A stretch of 23,360 bases of DNA from UBA1181 sp963626555 (GTDB lineage: Bacteria > Bacteroidota > Bacteroidia > Bacteroidales > Paludibacteraceae). Positions within the stretch are counted from its first letter, which is position 1; each line of letters opens with the position of its first letter. The notes beneath the pieces were generated by a model. The model saw only the letters and a list, made by a program, of their open reading frames with translations. It did not search any database and was not told where the DNA came from. The position numbers were made by a program, and so were the translations under genes. The DNA lies in assembly GCA_963626555.1 (NCBI GenBank), contig CAVFXQ010000039.1, positions 1 through 23,360 on the forward strand. Direction: 5' to 3'. Below, piece after piece: positions 7,029 to 14,211 of this stretch.

Positions 7029-7859
7029 ATGAGAAAAAAAGTAATAAGTTTTATTCTGTTGTTTTTTACGTGTATGGCATGTTGTGCAGAGGGAGCAAAG
7101 ACTCCTAAAGATGTGTGTGTTGAGATGAATACGAGTCTCGGCACGATGAAAATTAAGTTATATGGTGAAACCCCTCAACACCAAGCTAATTTCTTAAAGT
7201 TGGTTGAACAAGGGTTCTACAGCGATTTATTGTTCCATCGTGTGATTAAAGACTTTATGATTCAAGGTGGTGATCCTGAATCCAAGAATGCTAAGTCGGA
7301 TAAGATGTTAGGTGCTGGTGGTGTTGGTTATACCGTTCCCGCCGAGTTCGTCTATCCGAAGTTCTACCATAAGAAAGGAGCTTTGGCTGCAGCTCGACAA
7401 GGAGATCAAGTGAATCCGGCAAAGGCTTCTTCTGGTTGTCAATTCTATATTGTTCAGGGAAAGGTGATGAAAGATGCTGAACTCAAATCTATTGAAATGG
7501 GCTTGTTGGGTAAGGCTAAAGAGGCTCGCTTTTACGAAATTGTCAGAGAGAGAGGCGATGAGGTGAAGAAACTTCGTCTTGCTCGTGATGCAGAAGGTTT
7601 GCAGAAATTGCAGACTGAAATTGTAGCGCAAATGGAAAAGGAGTTTGAGAATCGTGAAGATGATTTCAAAATGTCTGAACAGATGAAGAAAGATTATCAA
7701 ACGATCGGTGGCACTCCTTTCTTGGACAACGACTATACTGTTTTTGGTGAGGTAATAGAAGGCTTAGAGGTTATTGATAAAATCGCAGCCGTTGAGACGT
7801 CCAAAGGCGATCGTCCTAAAGTGGATGTGAAAATTTTGTCTGTGAAAGTTGTTGAGTAA
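7029..7859 (+). CDS. Exported cyclophilin-type peptidyl-prolyl isomerase with helical insert
   Basis: 276 residues. A signal sequence (about 1-22, RKKVISFILLFFTCMACCAEG) sends it across the inner membrane. There is a CMACC cluster at its end, but -3 is not a good lipobox residue, so lipoprotein status is uncertain. The cyclophilin fold begins near 28. The catalytic set is visible: Arg71 in LFHRVIKDFMIQGGDP, and SSGCQFYIVQ at 135-143. A charged, probably coiled-coil insert of about 80 residues (146-226) separates that strand from the closing part GGTPFLDNDYTVFGEVIEGLEVIDKI (key residues FLDNDYTVFG, about 231-240). It catalyses proline cis-trans isomerisation, presumably during folding of exported proteins. 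It stands alone, divergent from rpmE2, and ends at a bidirectional terminator. Its promoter is not clear: TACTTTTA (6949-6956) is near consensus but lacks a well-placed -33 element. Confidence 0.93.
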   Translation: MRKKVISFILLFFTCMACCAEGAKTPKDVCVEMNTSLGTMKIKLYGETPQHQANFLKLVEQGFYSDLLFHRVIKDFMIQGGDPESKNAKSDKMLGAGGVGYTVPAEFVYPKFYHKKGALAAARQGDQVNPAKASSGCQFYIVQGKVMKDAELKSIEMGLLGKAKEARFYEIVRERGDEVKKLRLARDAEGLQKLQTEIVAQMEKEFENREDDFKMSEQMKKDYQTIGGTPFLDNDYTVFGEVIEGLEVIDKIAAVETSKGDRPKVDVKILSVKVVE

Positions 7860-7896
7860 AACTCGAAGTAAAGAAGAAAATCAAGGGATTACAATC

Positions 7897-7939
7897 AAAA
7901 AGCGCACCAATGAGGAGTTTCTCTATGGTGCGCTTTTTT
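7897..7939. terminator. Bidirectional intrinsic terminator
   Basis: AAAAAGCGCACCA (7897-7909) and TGGTGCGCTTTTT (7926-7938) are perfect reverse complements. The tract of T on one side and of A on the other makes it work on both strands. It lies between the convergent cyclophilin and DUF456 genes and can end both transcripts. Confidence 0.92.
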
Positions 7940-7958
7940 ATTTCCAATTTTAAAATGA

Positions 7959-8438
7959 TTATTTGAAAAATATTTCAACAACCCATTCCCATATAAAATA
8001 GCCTGCGACGATAAGCGAAAGCCCCGTGTTGCAGATAAAACCGATAAACGAACCCACGCCTGATTTGAATGCTATCTTTACGTCTTTGTTAAATAACAAT
8101 TCGCCAACAAAAGCACCAATCATCGGACCTAAAATGATGCCGATGGGACCCCCAAACAGACCGACGAGTAGTCCAATTGTGCTACCCCGAACGCCCCATT
8201 TTGTACCTCCGAATTTCTTGGTGAACCAAATTGGAAAATAATAATTCGCTATTTGTGTGATGATAGTCAGAAACAGAAATAATCCTAATTCGGGATAAGA
8301 AAATTCAACTTTATCTGAAAAATGAAGCAACACTAATCCCACAAACGAAATGGGAATGCCTGGCAGTACGGGAACTATACAACCAACAAGACCAACTAAT
8401 ACGCAAATGCCACTGATAATGTAGAGTGCTATTTCCAT
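7959..8438 (-). CDS. DUF456 family small membrane protein
   Basis: 159 residues with about four hydrophobic segments: 4-26, 30-40 with 49-70, 85-112 (glycine-rich) and 125-155. Glycine-rich pieces such as GCIVPVLPGIPISF and GLFGGPIGIILGPMIGAFVGE are the hallmark of DUF456. It is an inner-membrane protein of unknown function. It has a good promoter of its own (8484-8514) and ends at the shared terminator, so it is probably monocistronic. Nothing in the neighbourhood explains its job. Confidence 0.9.
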   Translation of the reverse strand: MEIALYIISGICVLVGLVGCIVPVLPGIPISFVGLVLLHFSDKVEFSYPELGLFLFLTIITQIANYYFPIWFTKKFGGTKWGVRGSTIGLLVGLFGGPIGIILGPMIGAFVGELLFNKDVKIAFKSGVGSFIGFICNTGLSLIVAGYFIWEWVVEIFFK

Positions 8439-8483
8439 AATGTATGATAGTGAAATGAAGATAATTACTTAGTTAGAACGTAG

Positions 8484-8514
8484 CAAAGTTAGAATTATTG
8501 GTGAAATAAATAAA
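8484..8514 (-). promoter_or_regulatory. Promoter of the DUF456 gene
   Basis: On the minus strand TAACTTTG (8484-8491) matches TAnnTTTG, with TTTA exactly 19 bases upstream (8511-8514). The box is about 45 bases before the ATG. Confidence 0.6.
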
Positions 8515-8584
8515 TTCTCTATGTGATATGCGTGTGAGAAAAAGAAAAGATGCTTGCTTATTGCCAGTGACAAAATAAAATAAG

Positions 8585-8598
8585 GTGGAAAATTCCAC
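8585..8598. promoter_or_regulatory. Palindrome upstream of the DUF349 gene promoter
   Basis: GTGGAA-AA-TTCCAC is a perfect inverted repeat with 6-base arms. It ends about 20 bases before the -33 element of the promoter at 8618-8647. Its position suits a regulator site, but the regulator is unknown and chance is possible in AT-rich DNA. Confidence 0.3.
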
Positions 8599-8617
8599 AA
8601 AAATTCGTCAAATAAAA

Positions 8618-8647
8618 CTTGTTTGTAAATGATTTTCGTTAAATTTG
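8618..8647 (+). promoter_or_regulatory. Promoter of the DUF349 gene
   Basis: TTG at 8619-8621 is followed after 18 bases by TAAATTTG (8640-8647), an exact TAnnTTTG box. The leader to the ATG at 8726 would be about 70 nt. The intergenic region (8439-8725) otherwise holds only the divergent DUF456 promoter and the palindrome at 8585. Confidence 0.65.
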
Positions 8648-8725
8648 CCACGTTGCTGTATGTCGGGTATGACATAGAGAAGCAATAATCTGGAAATATA
8701 AATGTCGTTTTGATAAAAAACAAGT

Positions 8726-10606
8726 ATGCAAGAACAGTTGAACCCTCAGGATATGAGAGAGGTTAGTGAAAACGAAAGTGTTCAATCGCCTGCTTTGGAT
8801 AGCACAAAGGAAGAACAGAATGGTGGAGTTTTGACGACCTCTGAGGCGTCTCAAGAAGAGAACGAAGAGCCAACCATTAATTATAGTGAATATACAGAAG
8901 GTCAGTTGGTCGAGGCTGCGAAGGAATTGATGAAGAATGTTCCTGATTCGTACGCTTCTATCAAGGGTCGTATGGACGCTATTAAACATGCTTTTTATAA
9001 AGGTATGAAAGCTAAAACTGACGAGACCTTGAAGAAGTTCTTGGAAGAGGGCGGAAAAAGAGAGGATTTCGTTGTCTCTGCTAATCCTTTAGAAGAGGAA
9101 CTTCGCGAATTGATGAATCGTTTCAAGGAGAAGAGAACAGCTGAGATCCAACGTAACGATGCTGAGAAATTGCATAACCTCGCAGAAAAGAAGAGAATTT
9201 TAGAGGAGATGAAAAGTATCATTGACTCTGAGGAGGATTTCTCTGCAAAAACACAAAAGTTTAAGAAATTACAACAAGAGTGGAAAGAAGTTGGTTTGGT
9301 GCCTGCTTCTGATGTAAATAGTATATTTAAGACATATCAGCTCTATAACGAGAGCTTTTATGATAACGTAAAGATAAACAACGAGTTACGCGACTATGAT
9401 TTCCGTAAGAATTTAGAACTGAAAGTCTCTCTCTGCGAACAAGCCGAAAAATTGGCGGAACTCAAAGATGTCGTTGCTGCATTTCGTAGATTGCAAGAAC
9501 TGCACGATGAATGGAGAGAAATAGGTCCTGTGGCTCGTGAAAAGAGAGAAGAAATATGGTCTCGCTTCAAAGAAGCTTCCTCTGTTGTAAACAAGAAACA
9601 TCACGATTATTTCGACCAACTTCGTGCTTCAGAGGTGGAGAACCTCAAAAAGAAAACCGCTCTGTGCGAGCAGTTGGAATCTGTTGATTTGACAACTTTC
9701 TCAACTTACAAAGAGTGGCAAGAACAGACGGAGAAGATATTGAAGTTGCAAGAAGAATGGAAACAAATCGGATTTGCTCCGAAGAAGGATAATACGTCAA
9801 TTTTCGAACGATTCCGTACTTCTTGTGATAATTTCTTCAAGGCTAAGAACGTCTTCTTCAAAAACACAAAGGAGCAGCTTGTTGATAATTTAAACAAGAA
9901 AATAGCTCTCTGTGAGAAAGCGGAGTCTTTGAAAGACAGCACAGATTGGAAGAAAACATCGGATGAACTGGTTCAACTACAAAAAGAGTGGAAGACTATT
10001 GGTGCTGTTCCTAAAAAGCAGTCGGAACTTGTTTGGAAGCGTTTTGTAGAGGCATGTGACACGTTCTTCAATCGTAAAAACGAAGAGTTGAGTGGCGCAC
10101 GCAAGGAACAAGAAGACAACCTCAGCAAGAAGAAAGAAATTGTTGAAAAGATAAAGGCTTTGGAAGTAAGCGATGGCTCGGAACAATCATACGCTGACTT
10201 AAAAGCTCTTATCGCAGAATGGAATGCGGTAGGTCATGTGCCATTTAAGGAGAAAGATAAAATCTACAAAAAATATAAGGAAGCTATTGACAAGCAGTTT
10301 GATAAATTGAACTTGGACAAGGCTTCACGCCGAGTAGAGGCTGTTAAGGAGAGTACTAAAACACTTTCTCCGAAAGAACAGCAGAGGGTTTTGTCTGATG
10401 AGAGAAGAAAACTGATGAGGAAATACGAAGCACTTAATTCTGAGATAGCAACGTATGAGAATAACATAAGTTTCTTTGCTTCATCAAAGAAAGCAGACTC
10501 GCTGGTGAAAGATTATGAAAATAAAATAGTTAAATTGAAAGGTGTGCGTGACAATCTGCTTGCGCAGATTAAAAATTTAGATGCGGCATCTAACAATAAG
10601 GCTTAG
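8726..10606 (+). CDS. DUF349 repeat protein (five repeats)
   Basis: 626 residues, soluble, highly charged and almost entirely helical. After an acidic low-complexity head (1-55) and a helical region, five DUF349 repeats follow, each about 77-82 residues with a core of the form LQxEWKxIGxVPxK. The EWxxxG cores are at about 186-190, 262-267, 345-349, 421-425 and 499-503. The repeat ends often carry F-x-x-x-C/A-x-x-F-F. The C-terminal part (530-626) is coiled-coil-like. The family has no established function in Bacteroidetes. The regular three-helix-like repeats suggest a scaffold or binding protein rather than an enzyme. It has its own promoter. The downstream RluB-like gene begins 87 bases later. 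Confidence 0.9.
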   Translation: MQEQLNPQDMREVSENESVQSPALDSTKEEQNGGVLTTSEASQEENEEPTINYSEYTEGQLVEAAKELMKNVPDSYASIKGRMDAIKHAFYKGMKAKTDETLKKFLEEGGKREDFVVSANPLEEELRELMNRFKEKRTAEIQRNDAEKLHNLAEKKRILEEMKSIIDSEEDFSAKTQKFKKLQQEWKEVGLVPASDVNSIFKTYQLYNESFYDNVKINNELRDYDFRKNLELKVSLCEQAEKLAELKDVVAAFRRLQELHDEWREIGPVAREKREEIWSRFKEASSVVNKKHHDYFDQLRASEVENLKKKTALCEQLESVDLTTFSTYKEWQEQTEKILKLQEEWKQIGFAPKKDNTSIFERFRTSCDNFFKAKNVFFKNTKEQLVDNLNKKIALCEKAESLKDSTDWKKTSDELVQLQKEWKTIGAVPKKQSELVWKRFVEACDTFFNRKNEELSGARKEQEDNLSKKKEIVEKIKALEVSDGSEQSYADLKALIAEWNAVGHVPFKEKDKIYKKYKEAIDKQFDKLNLDKASRRVEAVKESTKTLSPKEQQRVLSDERRKLMRKYEALNSEIATYENNISFFASSKKADSLVKDYENKIVKLKGVRDNLLAQIKNLDAASNNKA

Positions 10607-10618
10607 AGTTATAGAAAT

Positions 10619-10653
10619 GGAGGAAGTCGGCTGAAGAAGCCTGCTTGTCCTCT
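10619..10653 (+). terminator. Possible weak hairpin after the DUF349 gene
   Basis: GAGGA...GGCT-gaag-AAGCC...TCCTC can form an interrupted stem-loop 12 bases after the DUF349 stop. There is no U-tract, so it may be a weak terminator, an mRNA end structure or a leader element of the RluB-like gene. Confidence 0.25.
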
Positions 10654-10693
10654 GTAAAATTAAGAAGATTATAAACTAATTTGTTTTGACAGT

Positions 10694-12181
10694 ATGAAAC
10701 CTTTTGACGAAGATTGGCAGGATGATTCCGTGAGGAACTACAATGCAAAAGAAAATGCAGATTCACAATCTAGTAGAAAAAGTTACAATCCTAATTTCTC
10801 TTCAGATAATAAGTTGAGAGGTGGGGATGGAGATGCTCCTCGTCGCCCTCGTAAACGTGTGGGAGAGTCAACAAACTACACTCCCCAAGAGAGCGAATAT
10901 TCAAGTCGTGGCGGATACCGTCCTCGTAACAACTACAATAATAATGGGGGAGGTTACAACAATGGTGGAAATCGCGGTGGTTACGGCAACAATCGTGGTG
11001 GCTACAATAATGGAGGCAATCGTGGCTACAACAACTATGGTAATGGAGGCAACGATGGCTACAGCAATAGAAACTTTGGTGGCAATTTCAACAATGCCTA
11101 TAAGTTTGAAGTGAATTTCGATGAAGATGGAGGTAGGTCTGAAGTGTCAGAGAAGCCTCAGTCATATAATCGTGGCGGCTACAACAATGGTGGAAATAGC
11201 TACGGCAACAATCGTGGAGGCTACAACAATGGCGGTGGTCGTGGCGGTTACAACAATAACGGCGGCTACAACAATGGTGGAAATCGTGGAGGCTACGGAA
11301 ACAATGGTGGTGGTCGTGGTGGCTACAATAATGGTGGCAATCGTACGAATAACTTCCGTGGCAACAACAAGCCTCAAGGTGGTCGACCTAATGGAAACAA
11401 AGGTGGACAGAACCGTAATCTGACTCGTCCAATTGAGTATAAGTCGATTGTTGAAGATCCAAACGAGGAGATTCGTTTGAATAAGTTCTTGGCTAACGCA
11501 GGAATTTGTTCACGTCGCGAGGCAGATGAATTGATTCAAACAGGGGTTATCTCTGTCAATGGACAAGTGGTGTCTGAATTGGGCGCAAAGATTTTGAGAG
11601 GAGATAAGGTCATGATTCACGACCAGTTGGTCTCCCCAGACAAGAGAATATATCTCTTGCTCAACAAACCAAAGGATTGCGTAACCACAAGCGATGATCC
11701 ATACGCTAAGACAACAGTTATGGACTTGGTGAAGAATGCATGTCGCGAGCGTATTTATCCTGTGGGTCGTTTGGATAGAAACACAACAGGAGTTTTACTG
11801 CTCACCAATGACGGAGACCTTTCTGCCAAGTTGACTCACCCTAAGTACAACAAGAAAAAGATTTATCAAGTAACATTGGATAAGCCTTTGGAACAAGAAC
11901 ATTTTGACCAAATGCTTGCGGGTGTCGAGTTGGAAGACGGAGAAATTAAGGCGGATGATTTGCAGTTCAACGACCCAGAGGACAACCGTAAGGTGGGAAT
12001 TGAGATTCACTCTGGAAGAAATCGTATTGTTCGTCGTATATTTGAACATTTCGGTTACCGTGTGATTCGTTTGGATCGTGTCTACTTCGCAGGTTTGACA
12101 AAAAAGAATTTGAAACGTGGACAATGGCGTTTCTTGACCGAGAAGGAGGTGAGTATGCTCCGTATGGGTGCGTTTGAGTAG
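10694..12181 (+). CDS. RluB/RsuA-family pseudouridine synthase with Gly/Asn/Arg-rich N-terminus
   Basis: 495 residues. The C-terminal 240 are a complete RsuA/RluB-type enzyme. An S4 RNA-binding domain runs from about 258 (IRLNKFLANAGICSRREADELI). The catalytic domain has the motif GRLDRNTTGVLLLTNDG with nucleophile Asp361, then KIYQVTL and HSGRNRIVRRIFEHFGY. It makes pseudouridine in rRNA; RluB-type enzymes act on 23S rRNA, but the target here is inferred only from family. The first 255 residues are low-complexity: a charged head (1-75), then two blocks rich in GYNNGG and RGG (about 72-130 and 158-240) split by an acidic island (131-155). This extension is probably disordered and RNA-binding. 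purA follows after 27 bases, so the two are probably co-transcribed. Confidence 0.93.
   Translation: MKPFDEDWQDDSVRNYNAKENADSQSSRKSYNPNFSSDNKLRGGDGDAPRRPRKRVGESTNYTPQESEYSSRGGYRPRNNYNNNGGGYNNGGNRGGYGNNRGGYNNGGNRGYNNYGNGGNDGYSNRNFGGNFNNAYKFEVNFDEDGGRSEVSEKPQSYNRGGYNNGGNSYGNNRGGYNNGGGRGGYNNNGGYNNGGNRGGYGNNGGGRGGYNNGGNRTNNFRGNNKPQGGRPNGNKGGQNRNLTRPIEYKSIVEDPNEEIRLNKFLANAGICSRREADELIQTGVISVNGQVVSELGAKILRGDKVMIHDQLVSPDKRIYLLLNKPKDCVTTSDDPYAKTTVMDLVKNACRERIYPVGRLDRNTTGVLLLTNDGDLSAKLTHPKYNKKKIYQVTLDKPLEQEHFDQMLAGVELEDGEIKADDLQFNDPEDNRKVGIEIHSGRNRIVRRIFEHFGYRVIRLDRVYFAGLTKKNLKRGQWRFLTEKEVSMLRMGAFE
10907..11414 (+). repeat. In-frame GYNNGG/RGG-coding repeat region of the RluB-like gene
   Basis: Degenerate short tandem units of the form GGC TAC AAC AAT GGT GGA AAT CGT recur through this part of the gene. 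Six GYNNGG peptides can be counted, mixed with RGG and GYGNN units. Codons vary between units (GGT/GGC/GGA, AAC/AAT), so the repeat is kept at protein level more than at DNA level. Open frames in the other two plus frames and on the minus strand here are by-products of the repeat. Confidence 0.85.
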
Positions 12182-12208
12182 AGTCCTATTCCAAATAAGA
12201 AATAATAT

Positions 12209-13483
12209 ATGGCAAATGTAGATGTATTATTAGGATTGCAATGGGGTGATGAGGGTAAAGGTAAGGTCGTGGATGTCCTTACTCCGAATTACGATGTTGT
12301 AACTCGTTTCCAAGGTGGACCCAACGCTGGTCATACTTTGGAATTTGAAGGACAGAAATATGTTCTTCGTTCAATTCCTTCTGGAATCTTCCAAGGAGGT
12401 AAAATCAACGTAATCGGTAATGGTGTCGTTCTTGACCCTGCACTCTTCAAAAAAGAGGTAGAGGAATTGGAGAAAACAGGCCACGACTTGACAAAACGTT
12501 TGTTTATCTCAAAAAAAGCCCACTTAATATTGCCTACTCATCGTATTTTGGATGCAGCATACGAGTCTGCTAAAGGTGCGGGAAAGATTGGTACAACAGG
12601 TAAGGGAATAGGTCCTACATATACGGATAAGGTGAGTCGTAATGGTTTGCGTGTCGGAGATTTGCTTTGTGGCTTTGAAGAGAAGTATGCGAAGGCAATC
12701 GCTCGCCACAAAGAGATATTGAGCCACTATGACTATCAATACGATTTGGAGCCTATTGAAAAAGAATGGTTCGCAGGTGTTGAAAAATTGAAGCAATATC
12801 AATTTATTGATAGTGAATATGTCTTGAACGGACTTTTAGACGATGACAAGACTATTTTGGCCGAGGGTGCGCAGGGTACAATGTTGGATGTCGATTTCGG
12901 TTCGTATCCTTTCGTAACCTCATCAAACACTATCTGTGCAGGTGCATGCACAGGTTTGGGGGTTGCTCCTCGTAGAATTGGTGATGTATATGGAATCTTT
13001 AAAGCCTATTGTACACGTGTAGGTTCGGGTCCTTTCCCAACGGAGTTGTTTGATGAGACAGGAAAGACGATTCGTGATTTAGGACACGAGTATGGTGCGG
13101 TTACCGGAAGAGAACGTCGTTGTGGTTGGATAGACTTGGTCGCACTAAAATATGCGGTAATGATTAATGGTGTGACAAAGTTGATTATGATGAAGAGCGA
13201 TGTCTTGGATGACTTTGACACTATCAAGGCTTGTATTGCATATAAAGTTGATGGAGAAGAGACAGACGAGTTCCCATTTGATATCAAGGAAGGTCAGATA
13301 GAACCTGTTTACCAAGAGTTCGCAGGCTGGAAGACGAAAATGAACAAGATGAAGAGCGAAGACGAGTTCCCTGAGGAATTCAATGCTTACCTTGATTATT
13401 TAGAGGATTATTTGGGTGTTCCTATTCAGATTGTTTCTGTAGGCCCAGATCGTGAGCAAACTATCCTTCGTTATGTGAAATAA
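12209..13483 (+). CDS. purA: Adenylosuccinate synthetase
   Basis: 424 residues, the normal length. It couples IMP and aspartate with GTP to give adenylosuccinate, the first step from IMP to AMP. The N-terminal GTP/IMP motif QWGDEGKGK (11-19) holds catalytic Asp14. GPNAGHT contains His42. TTGKGIGPTY is at 129-138, and VGSGPFPTEL, TGRERRCGW and the C-terminal guanine-site region VSVGPDREQTI are all present. Its start is 27 bases after the RluB-like stop, and a strong terminator follows the gene. Together with the purine permease on the other strand it makes this window rich in purine functions, though the two are not in one operon. Confidence 0.98.
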   Translation: MANVDVLLGLQWGDEGKGKVVDVLTPNYDVVTRFQGGPNAGHTLEFEGQKYVLRSIPSGIFQGGKINVIGNGVVLDPALFKKEVEELEKTGHDLTKRLFISKKAHLILPTHRILDAAYESAKGAGKIGTTGKGIGPTYTDKVSRNGLRVGDLLCGFEEKYAKAIARHKEILSHYDYQYDLEPIEKEWFAGVEKLKQYQFIDSEYVLNGLLDDDKTILAEGAQGTMLDVDFGSYPFVTSSNTICAGACTGLGVAPRRIGDVYGIFKAYCTRVGSGPFPTELFDETGKTIRDLGHEYGAVTGRERRCGWIDLVALKYAVMINGVTKLIMMKSDVLDDFDTIKACIAYKVDGEETDEFPFDIKEGQIEPVYQEFAGWKTKMNKMKSEDEFPEEFNAYLDYLEDYLGVPIQIVSVGPDREQTILRYVK

Positions 13484-13499
13484 AAAGGCGTGATGATAT

Positions 13500-13538
13500 A
13501 AGAAAGCCCTGAAAGTCTATTGCTTTCGGGGCTTTCTT
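13500..13538 (+). terminator. Intrinsic terminator after purA
   Basis: AAGAAAGCCCTGAAAG (13500-13515) pairs with CTTTCGGGGCTTTCTT (13523-13538) as a 16-bp stem with one G-U pair and a 7-base loop. The stem ends in T-rich sequence. It ends the purA transcript 17 bases after the stop codon. Confidence 0.85.
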
Positions 13539-13556
13539 GTTGAAAAATGCAAGGTT

Positions 13557-14201
13557 ATGGAAGAAAAGACAATATGCGAACTTTTAAAATTTGTGGAACA
13601 AGAGTTGGGTTCAGATAATTCAGGACATGGCTTGCAACATGCACAAAGAGTAGTCGTAAATTCTCGTAAGATTCTGAGAACAGAAAAAGGAAACGAGAAA
13701 ATTGTCATTTCAGCTGCCTATTTGCATGATTGTATAGACCATAAACTGTTTAGTAACAAAGATTTACAAATTGAAAAGATTTGTGTCTTGTTACAAAATC
13801 TCTGCTATTCAGCGGTTGAAATCGCAGAAATTACTGATATTATTCAAACAATTTCATTTTCTTGCAAAGAGAGCAGAACATTGAAAACGCTTAATGCTCA
13901 GATCGTTTGTGATGCCGACCGTTTAGATGCGATAGGAGCGATAGGCATTATAAGAACGATTGAATATGGAAATAGTAAAGGCAGACTATTTTATGATGGA
14001 GCGTCTGACCTTGAAAAGGTGAAGAAAGGAGCATTTGACGAAATCGCTTCCACGTCGACATTGGCGCATTTCTATGATAAACTATTGCTATTGAATGATT
14101 TAATGTATACGCAAACAGCGAAAAAGATGGCAGAGAAGCGATTCTTGTTTATGAAGGAATTTTTGGAAGAATTTTATGAGGAAATCGATTTTAATTTGTA
14201 A
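13557..14201 (+). CDS. HD-domain hydrolase (YpgQ/YedJ-like)
   Basis: 214 residues, soluble. The metal-site signature of the HD superfamily is complete: His28 in GHGLQHAQRVV, His57-Asp58 in AAYLHDCIDHK, and Asp119/Asp121/Asp124 in VCDADRLDAIGAIGIIR. The last motif is characteristic of the small YpgQ/YedJ group of HD phosphohydrolases; B. subtilis YpgQ is reported as a nucleotide pyrophosphohydrolase. The substrate here is unknown. It begins 19 bases after the purA terminator, with no obvious consensus promoter in the gap. The phosphatase gene follows after only 10 bases, so these two are probably one transcript. Confidence 0.85.
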   Translation: MEEKTICELLKFVEQELGSDNSGHGLQHAQRVVVNSRKILRTEKGNEKIVISAAYLHDCIDHKLFSNKDLQIEKICVLLQNLCYSAVEIAEITDIIQTISFSCKESRTLKTLNAQIVCDADRLDAIGAIGIIRTIEYGNSKGRLFYDGASDLEKVKKGAFDEIASTSTLAHFYDKLLLLNDLMYTQTAKKMAEKRFLFMKEFLEEFYEEIDFNL

Positions 14202-14211
14202 ATTTAGTGTT

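Noticed and set aside
8469..8723. Minus-strand open frame of 84 codons between the DUF456 and DUF349 genes
   Set aside because: It covers both divergent promoters, is AT-rich and Phe/Ile/Leu-heavy, and shows no family resemblance.
10907..11414. Possible CRISPR-like or tandem DNA array
   Set aside because: The units are short, degenerate and in frame with a protein. There are no unique spacers of constant length and no cas genes.
11121..11423. Threonine/alanine/valine-rich frames in the RluB-like gene (plus and minus strands)
   Set aside because: They are out-of-frame readings of the GYNNGG-coding repeat and have no start context or domain.
14176..14211. Upstream ATG of the phosphatase frame
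   Set aside because: It overlaps the end of the HD gene and would place 12 residues before an otherwise well-formed signal peptide. ATG 14212 is the better start.
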